Assembly (NCBI GenBank): GCA_046597185.1
Contig: JBKJLF010000886.1
Coordinates: 1-6,194, forward strand
DNA: 6,194 bases
Direction: 5' to 3'
From: CAMBDR01 sp046597185
GTDB lineage: Bacteria > Pseudomonadota > Gammaproteobacteria > Burkholderiales > Burkholderiaceae_D
Shown here: positions 1 to 5,116 of the stretch, piece by piece
How positions within the stretch are numbered: position 1 is the first letter of the stretch
How the letters are laid out: every line of letters starts with the position of its first letter
Program-made: the position numbers and the translations under genes
The notes under the pieces: model-generated
The model's input: only the letters and a program-made list of their open reading frames with translations
Told to the model about the DNA's origin: nothing
Database searches by the model: none

Positions 1-1
1 C

Positions 2-526
2 ATTCGCAAGGCGGCGACTGATAAATTGATGGCGTCGGGCGCGTCGAGTTATATTGAAAGGATCAAAAAGATGGCTAATTCTTTTGGTATTAGGTACAAG
101 GGCATCAATCGGCCAGACGAATTTTGGCGCTATTTGGAAACGCTTCAGGATAACTCGATTAGCCGGGTTTGGTATAGTGGGCATGCTAGTCAAGATGGTT
201 TAATGCTGGCACTGACACATAGGATTGAGACATGCAAAGCTTCTGCCTCGCCGAACGATATGCTTCTCGTAGGGGATCTTAACGATCAGCGTGTGCTACG
301 AAAAAAATTCGCAAAAGCTTCCACCCAGGTTTCAAAATTTTATGGCTGCTATACCCAAGAATATGCACAAGCATGGAATGAGGTATTCGGCGTGGGCGCG
401 GCAGGGGCAAAAAGCAAAATCGATTTTGGCGTTGTCGATCGCCCTTCCAGCATAGCGAACATTATGGATCGGATTGAAAAAACACCCACTTCAAAGGGTG
501 ACCCAGAATGGAAGGTGTATAAGTGA
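2..526 (+). CDS. C-terminal part of a caspase-like His/Cys-dyad protein (5' end outside window)
   Basis: The reading frame is open to the left window edge, so this is the C-terminal part of a longer protein. A TTG at 26 and an ATG at 29 are available, but no clear Shine-Dalgarno precedes them and the sequence upstream reads as ordinary protein. Two motifs suggest a clan CD (caspase/CHAT-like) peptidase fold: a hydrophobic strand ending in VWYSGHAS, with its His codon at 182-184, and a second strand ending in SKFYGCYTQ, with its Cys codon at 347-349. The spacing of about 55 residues and the 'strand then H' and 'strand then C' layout fit such a dyad. After the Cys comes an AW-containing helix and a Gly/Ala-rich turn. 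The stop codon overlaps the GTG start of the next gene, an exported protein, which suggests a functional pair such as effector and immunity protein. The missing N-terminus could carry a delivery or peptidoglycan-binding domain; that part is a guess. The coding status is safe and the enzyme assignment is moderate. Confidence 0.6.
   Translation: MRKAATDKLMASGASSYIERIKKMANSFGIRYKGINRPDEFWRYLETLQDNSISRVWYSGHASQDGLMLALTHRIETCKASASPNDMLLVGDLNDQRVLRKKFAKASTQVSKFYGCYTQEYAQAWNEVFGVGAAGAKSKIDFGVVDRPSSIANIMDRIEKTPTSKGDPEWKVYK
510..515 (+). promoter_or_regulatory. Ribosome binding site for the GTG-started lipoprotein gene
   Basis: A GGAAGG sequence lies inside the 3' end of the preceding gene, seven bases before the GTG at 523. 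It supports this GTG as the start and places the signal peptide right at the N-terminus. The start overlaps the upstream stop as GTGA, typical of translational coupling. Confidence 0.6.
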
Positions 527-1146
527 GGCAACCCATTTTTCTTGTTAGGTTTGCTACTTTTCTGATGATTTTACTGGGTAGCTGCGGCTGCATAGCTGCT
601 GATAAGCAGCCGAAAAATCTTGAGGCACATTTGCAAAAAGCGTTTGATCTGATCTATTTAGCAACAAATGGCTTGGACTATCCTGTTTCGGTAAGTAGCT
701 TAAATAATTGCTTTAAATACAACGATAAAGAATGCTTGGAAGTTTACAACCTCGTTTTGGAAGGAAAGAAGATGATTAAATCCGTTTCTTCCATGAAATC
801 GCTTGAAACCACGCTGGACATCATTGAAAGCGCCTGTCTCTCAAAAGATGAAAATCTGACGAATGGGGTTTGTAATGGTGGGATTCTATCACTTTATTTT
901 TATACCACGCCTGAGCAAGATGCCAAGATTCTTAACCGGGTAAAAATATACCCGAAACAGATTAAGAACATCATCTTTCACCGTGATTTCTATTGGTCGC
1001 ACAATCGCCCTGACAAGGATGCTTGGATACGCGCAGTTTCTACGATGGATGTCGATTGGCACAATGATATTCACAAGAAGCGGACTTTGGACTTGTTCAG
1101 AAAAAGCCTTGCAGAAATGAAAGACAAAACATGGGTAGCTAAGTAG
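523..1146 (+). CDS. Small predicted lipoprotein or periplasmic protein, candidate partner of the upstream gene
   Basis: The product is 207 residues with an N-terminal export signal: a basic start (R2, R9), a hydrophobic stretch about 10-18, then L18-G19-S20-C21, which fits a lipobox with Cys21 as the lipidated residue. A Gly at +2 would favour the outer membrane. An alternative signal peptidase I site follows Ala26. The mature part is mostly helical-looking and has four cysteines (63, 71, 105, 117) that could form two disulfides, which agrees with a periplasmic location. I recognise no family and no catalytic motif. The start overlaps the stop of the caspase-like gene by 4 bp, so the two are surely cotranscribed. 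Placing an exported, disulfide-capable small protein after a possible toxin is typical of immunity proteins, but that role is inferred from position only. Confidence 0.8.
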   Translation: MRQPIFLVRFATFLMILLGSCGCIAADKQPKNLEAHLQKAFDLIYLATNGLDYPVSVSSLNNCFKYNDKECLEVYNLVLEGKKMIKSVSSMKSLETTLDIIESACLSKDENLTNGVCNGGILSLYFYTTPEQDAKILNRVKIYPKQIKNIIFHRDFYWSHNRPDKDAWIRAVSTMDVDWHNDIHKKRTLDLFRKSLAEMKDKTWVAK

Positions 1147-1148
1147 TA

Positions 1149-1198
1149 TGGCCAAGGCACTGGGCTGCTCTTGAATTGGCCACGCACCCTTGGTACCA
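1149..1198. repeat. Nested inverted repeats before the small antitoxin-like gene
   Basis: TGGCCAA at 1149-1155 is matched by TTGGCCA at 1176-1182. The overlapping CCAAGG at 1153-1158 is matched by CCTTGG at 1188-1193. A palindrome TGGTACCA at 1191-1198 follows. There is no T-run after the stems, so this is not a standard intrinsic terminator. Its place between the stop of the lipoprotein gene and the start at 1211 would suit an operator or a weak terminator, but chance remains possible. Confidence 0.25.
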
Positions 1199-1210
1199 CC
1201 ACAATAGGCG

Positions 1211-1390
1211 TTGAAAATTGTAAGCTATACTGCCGAACAGGCGAAAGCACTGGTCGGAACCAGTGATGTTGAATGCGTTGCTGCATTAACGGATGAGGAA
1301 ATTCGCGAGGCAGCGAAAAGTGACCCGGATAGCGCATTACCAACAGCAGAAGAACTGAAAGAATTTAAGCGCAGGCGCATTTTTAAGTAA
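1211..1390 (+). CDS. Small BrnA-like antitoxin relative, orphan
   Basis: This is a 59-residue frame starting at TTG, which reads (M)KIVSYT. An in-frame TAG at 1205-1207 excludes a longer version. The start has only a weak AGG nearby. The product is acidic in the middle and ends in a basic tail (KRRR near the C-terminus). The pattern KIVSYTAEQ, then ALTDEEIREAAKSDPDSA, is one I associate with small BrnA-like antitoxins and related proteins that contain 'TDEEI..A...DPDA'. BrnA normally follows and neutralises a BrnT ribonuclease-type toxin. Here the 64 bp upstream and 45 bp downstream cannot encode one, so it is an orphan: a remnant, a solitary anti-toxin gene, or a protein of other function. 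The regular pattern and codon use argue that it is or was a real gene. The antitoxin role is inferred from resemblance only. Confidence 0.55.
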   Translation: MKIVSYTAEQAKALVGTSDVECVAALTDEEIREAAKSDPDSALPTAEELKEFKRRRIFK

Positions 1391-1435
1391 GCGTTTTGGC
1401 CCTTGGCACGGTTGGCGCGTCTTGGCATCGCACCA

Positions 1436-2968
1436 TTAAACCGCATGCCCCAACCGAAATTGAAAAATCGCCCCCAGCTTAAAACGGGTATACAGTTCGA
1501 TGGGCATTTGCAGTGTATTACTCAGATCGGCCACACTTTGCAAACCAATGCCATGGCTGGCTTCGCCGCTTGCGGTTTCGCTTGGTGCGTTGTTGCGGTT
1601 TTTGACGCGTTCTACCAGGGCTTTGAAGTTGGCTGCGGGATTGGCCCCGCTCGCTTCGGGGATGCCTGTGCCGGTATCCAATATGCGCACAGTATAGGCT
1701 GTACCCTTGGTCGTCACGAACATACGCACGTGGGTACCGGGCGGATTGTGGATGATAGCGTTGCGCACCAAATTGATGATGATTCTGCGCAAATGGTGGT
1801 AGTTGCTCCAGACATTGATCGAAGTGGGCAAATTGACTTTAAAAAAACTGCCATGTTGTTGCGCCAGATTGTAGAGCGGTGCTTGATAGGTGGCCATGAT
1901 TTTATCCAGATTACACGCAGAAAGCCCTGATCTTTTTTCCCAGTCGGGATGGCGGCGGGTACCAATATTTTGTGCCAGCAGATCGGTCGTGGTGGCGCAG
2001 ATATTGGTGATTTGGGTCAGGTAATTACGCTGGGTGTCATCCAGGGCGGTGGCGCTTAAATCTTGCAAATAAACATGCAAAAAAGTGAGTAGCGGCGCGA
2101 TATCGTGATTGGCCTGGGACACCATTTTATTATGGAAGCGCAATTGATCATTGGCGAGGTGCAAATCTTCATTGAAGACGATCACTTTTTTGTTGAGTTC
2201 ATCAAGGGCGATATTTTTTTCCGCCAGTGCTGCCGCCGTCTGGGCCAGTGCCACCGTTTGCAGGGCCAGTTCGGCGTTTAACTGCGCCATAATTTCGGCC
2301 TGCCGCGCTTGCTCGCGCGCGGTGGCGAGGTCGGCGGTGGTGGTGAGTAGTTCGGCTTGTTGGGCTTCGACGTTGGCAATAAGAGTGCGGGCGTATAGCA
2401 GCACGATGGTGACGATGATGCATAAGGGCACCAGTGACCCGGCTTTGATCACAAACATTTGATGGAGATAACCTGCGCCTATGCACAGCAGCATGACGAA
2501 ATAGGCACTGCCTTTTTGCAAGGGGGTGAGTGCGTGCTGGAATTGCTTGCGTTGGAACAGGCCGATGGGGCCAAAAATAGGCCAGCTTGCCCAAAGCCCG
2601 TCGGCGTTACGTGCTGGCCAGAAGATGCGTGCCCATTTCAGGTAGAAGATTGAATTGGCAAGCACGCCGTACCAAAACAGGGCGCCGTGCGTAAGAGTAA
2701 TCATTACGCCGCCGGTTTGTATAGCGCCATCCAGCCAGCAAATTTCACGCAAATCACGTATCACCGCTCGCTTGCCGAGGGCCGGGATGATAATTGCCAA
2801 TACCAAAGCCAACACAATAGCAGGCAATGGATAATCCACATACGGCTTAAGCGTTTGCAAGATGATGGTTGCAATCCGCTCATACGCCAACACAATAATA
2901 CAAGCTGCACCACGGGTCAGGTATTCGCTCCATTGCGTTACAGGTTGTCTGGTTTCTGCAATCATCAT
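1436..2968 (-). CDS. Membrane sensor histidine kinase
   Basis: The product is a 510-residue kinase that should autophosphorylate on His and pass phosphate to a response regulator, most likely the one encoded divergently at 3800. The N-terminal part is a membrane domain with about five hydrophobic segments (roughly 20-38, 46-64, 84-108, 155-172, 176-193) and no large periplasmic loop. A long Ala/Gln/Glu-rich coiled coil (about 194-285) connects it to the kinase core. The H-box is QANHDIAPLL with His288. It resembles the HDLRQPL type of kinase but lacks the usual Arg. The ATP-binding domain has an N-box at VRNAIIHN (Asn403), a G1 box DTGTGIP starting at Asp431, and a G2 box GIGLQSV at 473-479. 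All key residues are present, so the enzyme should be active. The start is one of two adjacent ATGs, with AAGGA nine bases upstream. It lies 20 bp after the stop of the repeat-protein gene, so an operon is likely. The signal sensed is unknown; the absence of a periplasmic domain suggests a membrane or intracellular cue. Confidence 0.93.
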   Translation of the reverse strand: MMIAETRQPVTQWSEYLTRGAACIIVLAYERIATIILQTLKPYVDYPLPAIVLALVLAIIIPALGKRAVIRDLREICWLDGAIQTGGVMITLTHGALFWYGVLANSIFYLKWARIFWPARNADGLWASWPIFGPIGLFQRKQFQHALTPLQKGSAYFVMLLCIGAGYLHQMFVIKAGSLVPLCIIVTIVLLYARTLIANVEAQQAELLTTTADLATAREQARQAEIMAQLNAELALQTVALAQTAAALAEKNIALDELNKKVIVFNEDLHLANDQLRFHNKMVSQANHDIAPLLTFLHVYLQDLSATALDDTQRNYLTQITNICATTTDLLAQNIGTRRHPDWEKRSGLSACNLDKIMATYQAPLYNLAQQHGSFFKVNLPTSINVWSNYHHLRRIIINLVRNAIIHNPPGTHVRMFVTTKGTAYTVRILDTGTGIPEASGANPAANFKALVERVKNRNNAPSETASGEASHGIGLQSVADLSNTLQMPIELYTRFKLGAIFQFRLGHAV

Positions 2969-2988
2969 CGCTTCTTATCCTTCAATAA

Positions 2989-3549
2989 CTATTTGGTTGG
3001 TTTAGGTACACTGGGGTTATTCGGGTCGTCAATTTGCCCCACTGATGGCATCGTATCGCCCAACAAACCCAGCGTTAATTTGGTTAATTTTGGCACACCT
3101 GGGTTATTCGGGTCGCCAATTTGCCCCACTGACGGCATCGTATCGCCTGGCAAATCCAGCGTGCATTTGGTTGGTGGTGGTACTGTTGGGTTAGTCGGAT
3201 CACCAGCTTGCCCAATTGATGGCATCGCAGCCCCCAACAAATCCAATGTTAATTTGGTTGGTTTGGGCACCGTGGGGTTATTCGGATCGTCAGCTTGGCC
3301 CACTGACGGCATCGTATCACCTGGCAAATCCAGGGTTAATTTGGTTGGTTTAGGTACACCAGGGTTATTCGGGTCGTCAATTTGCCCCACTGACGGCATC
3401 GTATCGCCCAACAAATCCAGCATTAATTTGGTTGGTTTAGGCACGCTTGGGTTAGTCGGGTCGCCAGCTTGCCCAACCGACGCCAGCAAATCATGTGGCA
3501 ACTGTACTGGCAACACCGCATCCCCCAGGTTCAAAGTAAAATCAAACAT
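2989..3549 (-). CDS. Proline-rich tandem-repeat protein of unknown function, first gene of the kinase operon
   Basis: The product is 186 residues, and from residue 24 to the stop it consists of a 29-residue repeat: five full units (24-52, 53-81, 82-110, 111-139, 140-168) and an 18-residue partial unit (169-186). The core pattern is SVGQxxDPxNPxVPKPTK followed by a short strand-like LTLDL and GDTMP. The first 23 residues resemble a worn half-unit (TLNLGDAVLPV). There is no signal peptide or membrane segment. The alternation of short beta-like pieces with Pro/Asn turns suggests a repetitive extended or beta-type fold, but this is inference. The coding strand is supported by AAAGGA six bases before the ATG, by the short gap to the kinase gene, and by sensible peptide composition. 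Because the repeat is 87 bp, a multiple of three, the opposite strand is also open; I treat that as a by-product. I recognise no family. Position suggests a role with the kinase-regulator pair, as ligand, accessory or target. Confidence 0.75.
   Translation of the reverse strand: MFDFTLNLGDAVLPVQLPHDLLASVGQAGDPTNPSVPKPTKLMLDLLGDTMPSVGQIDDPNNPGVPKPTKLTLDLPGDTMPSVGQADDPNNPTVPKPTKLTLDLLGAAMPSIGQAGDPTNPTVPPPTKCTLDLPGDTMPSVGQIGDPNNPGVPKLTKLTLGLLGDTMPSVGQIDDPNNPSVPKPTK
2992..3475 (-). repeat. Tandem array of an 87-bp repeat, about 5.6 copies
   Basis: Unit boundaries can be followed by the ACTGAYGGCATCG motif (A[CT]TGA[CT]GGCATCG overall) at 3041, 3128, 3215, 3302 and 3389, each exactly 87 bp apart, with a partial copy at the 2992 end and a divergent one beyond 3475. 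Copies differ at scattered positions but contain no indels, so selection for the reading frame is likely. Such arrays change copy number readily by slippage or recombination, so length differences between strains are expected. Confidence 0.95.
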
Positions 3550-3700
3550 GTTAGTTCCTTTATAAGAAGTTGAAGAGCACCCATTTTAACAACCCGCTTT
3601 CCAACTGCCTACCCCGTTTTTACCCGCGTAACTGCAACAAACTGCTGCACCCATCTTTAAATCCCGATACAATAGCGGCCAGTATAATAGATAATTAAAT

Positions 3701-3756
3701 ACGAAATGATGAGAATACCCTCCTACGAAATCCGTGACTTTTGACTTGCACGAAAT
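3701..3756 (+). promoter_or_regulatory. Three direct ACGAAAT repeats, candidate operator
   Basis: ACGAAAT occurs at 3701-3707, 3725-3731 and 3750-3756, spaced 24 and 25 bp apart. The third copy falls within the spacer of the candidate promoter for the response regulator gene. Three copies of one heptamer in 56 bp, at almost equal distance and upstream of a two-component regulator, fit a multi-site operator, possibly for autoregulation by the encoded regulator. Binding is inferred only. Confidence 0.4.
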
Positions 3757-3769
3757 TTATTTTGATTTT
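3741..3769 (+). promoter_or_regulatory. Candidate promoter of the response regulator gene
   Basis: TTGACT at 3741-3746 is a good -35 match. With a 17-bp spacer the -10 position is GATTTT at 3764-3769, a weak match. The result would be a leader of roughly 25 bases before the ATG at 3800. The weak -10 and nearby ACGAAAT sites suggest activator dependence. Confidence 0.3.
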
Positions 3770-3799
3770 ATCTTTCATAACTAACCAAAGATTGATGCC

Positions 3800-4426
3800 A
3801 TGAGACAAAAAATTTTAGTGGTCGATGACTCACCATTTATCGGACTCGTTGTATCCACGCTACTGCAAGACCGATTTGATGTTGAATTTGCGCGCAGCAC
3901 CGCCGAAATGCGCGAGAAATTTGCGCACCAGCACTTTGCATTGACTTTATTGGACCTGGAATTGCAAGACGGCGTGCGCGTGATCAAGCTTTTGCCAGAG
4001 ATAAAAAAGCAGTGCGACAAGGTGATTATTTTTTCCCAAACCGCCGAACAAACCGATTTTAACGCCTGCGTTACCGCCGCCGTCGATGGCTATCTCCCCA
4101 AAACCAGCGCGCATGAAGATTTGGGCAGCGTGATCGATATGGTGATGGCGGGCCACCAGGCTTTCCCACCCTCCCGCTTAATGGCCTATGGCAGCCATAC
4201 CGCTTGTCACATGCAGTTAATGGACGATAGCCAGCGCGCCGTATTCAACCAGTTGTTATTCCACCCCACGCCCAGCAACGCCCAAATTGCCAGCGCAGTC
4301 AAATTGAGCAAAAGCCGGGTGGCGGGTGTGCTGACCAGCCTGTATAGAATATTCGGCGTAGCCGGGCGGGTGGAATTCTTGGAACTGGCCAAACAGTTTG
4401 GGTTTGAAGCAGTAGGCGTCAAGTAA
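3800..4426 (+). CDS. LuxR/NarL-type response regulator
   Basis: The product is 208 residues with a receiver domain (about 1-120) and a C-terminal helix-turn-helix (about 148-200). The receiver has the acidic pair Asp9-Asp10 in KILVVDDSPF, the phosphoacceptor Asp52 in TLLDLEL, Ser79 at the switch Thr/Ser position (IIFSQT) and the conserved Lys101 in GYLPKTS. The output domain follows the LuxR/NarL pattern (TPSNAQIASAVKLSKSRV, then LYRIFGV and R190), although several consensus positions are changed. It should bind DNA as a dimer after phosphorylation. The likely donor is the kinase encoded at 1436-2968, divergent and separated by the repeat-protein gene. The ATG has only a poor Shine-Dalgarno (AAAG) upstream. 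An ATG at 3795 opens a two-codon frame whose TGA overlaps this start. Targets are unknown; the neighbouring repeat/kinase operon is an obvious candidate. Confidence 0.93.
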   Translation: MRQKILVVDDSPFIGLVVSTLLQDRFDVEFARSTAEMREKFAHQHFALTLLDLELQDGVRVIKLLPEIKKQCDKVIIFSQTAEQTDFNACVTAAVDGYLPKTSAHEDLGSVIDMVMAGHQAFPPSRLMAYGSHTACHMQLMDDSQRAVFNQLLFHPTPSNAQIASAVKLSKSRVAGVLTSLYRIFGVAGRVEFLELAKQFGFEAVGVK

Positions 4427-4428
4427 CC

Positions 4429-4505
4429 CGGAATAATTCCGAAAAATAACCCCATCAAAATTCACATTGCTTGTAAGGTAGGGCGCAAAGCGTTGCTTAG
4501 CCTAC
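4429..4505. terminator. Possible bidirectional transcription end between convergent genes
   Basis: The region between two convergent genes has a palindrome CGGAATAATTCCG (4429-4441) followed by five A, and a second imperfect stem with GTAGG at 4478-4482 and CCTAC at 4501-4505 around an inner CGC-AAA-GCG. Neither is a strong GC-rich hairpin with a T-run. The right stem touches the stop codon of the - strand gene. Termination for both genes somewhere here is expected, but the exact element is uncertain. Confidence 0.25.
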
Positions 4506-5113
4506 AAAATGCCCATGCAAGAACGCACTTTAGCCAAATCAACACAACCTGTTTTTACCTGGCGGTATTGATCGGCCAATGCGGTCAAACACTGCGACTT
4601 TTTCTGCGCATCGGCCAGCATTGCATCGCTGACGGGCGGCCCGGCTTTGAGGATTTTATATAGCTCGATGCCGGTTTGGTATTCTTCCATGACGGCACCA
4701 TCAACCGTCCATACAAACTTGCCTGGCAATAGGCACGCCCCGGTCGCTTTGCCATTTTCATCCCGAAAATCCGTCCCCGTGGCGACACTAAGGAAAATCA
4801 CGTCACCCTTGCGCAGGTAGGAATAGGCGTTGGGCATATTGGAATACGCCAAATCGTAGGCTTTAAATGCCTTGAAATAATTCTTCTTTTTAAAATAACG
4901 ATCCCCGTCTTTGATCAGTTTAGGCCCGAGGGCTATTACATCAGGTAAATTTTTAACCATTTTTTCATAATCATTTTTAATACAGATAACATTTTCCTTG
5001 GGCGGATGAATGTGGTTACAATCTACTGTCGTTTGAGCATGAAGAAGTGGCACCACAAGAATGCCGCCAAATAGTGTAACCAATCGAGCTGTTTTCACGA
5101 ATAAGCCTTTCAT
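4502..5113 (-). CDS. Exported cysteine-containing protein, candidate immunity partner of the L,D-transpeptidase-like gene
   Basis: The product is about 203 residues from the ATG at 5113; a TTG codon just before it would add one residue. The N-terminus is a signal peptide: basic K2, K7 and R10, a hydrophobic core about 11-23, and a cleavage site after LLHA, giving a mature protein that begins QTT. The mature part has several cysteines, which fits the oxidising periplasm, and a helical stretch RYFKKKNYFKAFKAYDLAYS that resembles a single TPR-like helix pair. I recognise no family. The gene starts only 3 bases after the stop of the L,D-transpeptidase-like gene and has no good Shine-Dalgarno, so its translation is probably coupled to it. 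A periplasmic protein coupled to a peptidoglycan-active enzyme that lacks a signal peptide is the arrangement of Tlde1/Tldi1-type type VI effector-immunity pairs. The immunity role is inferred. Confidence 0.82.
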   Translation of the reverse strand: MKGLFVKTARLVTLFGGILVVPLLHAQTTVDCNHIHPPKENVICIKNDYEKMVKNLPDVIALGPKLIKDGDRYFKKKNYFKAFKAYDLAYSNMPNAYSYLRKGDVIFLSVATGTDFRDENGKATGACLLPGKFVWTVDGAVMEEYQTGIELYKILKAGPPVSDAMLADAQKKSQCLTALADQYRQVKTGCVDLAKVRSCMGIL

Positions 5114-5116
5114 CAA

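Larger units (their letters stand above)
3550..3799. promoter_or_regulatory. Shared divergent regulatory region between the repeat/kinase operon and the response regulator
   Basis: This 250-bp stretch holds no gene. It must contain the promoters for both directions. Next to the repeat gene is a strong Shine-Dalgarno, AAAGGA (3556-3561, - strand). A consensus-like TATAAT lies on the + strand at 3683-3688, but no good -35 precedes it. The right half is AT-rich and carries the ACGAAAT repeats and the candidate promoter listed separately. I could not assign a convincing promoter for the - strand. Confidence 0.6.

Noticed and set aside
1403..1930. A 175-codon + strand frame opposite the kinase C-terminus
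   Set aside because: It lies antisense to the conserved ATP-binding domain of the kinase and has no recognisable domain of its own.
2992..3475. CRISPR array
   Set aside because: The 87-bp units are contiguous and coding along their whole length, with no unique spacers between short repeats.
2687..3565. A 292-codon open frame on the + strand across the repeat array and the kinase start
   Set aside because: It overlaps two supported - strand genes, including the kinase N-terminus. It is open through the array because the 87-bp repeat is a multiple of three. It lacks a good start context, whereas the - strand frame has a strong ribosome binding site.
3683..3688. Consensus TATAAT as the main promoter of the response regulator
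   Set aside because: No acceptable -35 lies 16-18 bp upstream, and it would leave a leader of more than 100 bases. The TTGACT at 3741 is at least equally likely.
4429..4441. Strong intrinsic terminator after the response regulator
   Set aside because: The palindrome is short and AT-rich and allows only a weak stem with a three-base loop, followed by A rather than T on the regulator's strand. It was kept only as part of a low-confidence region.
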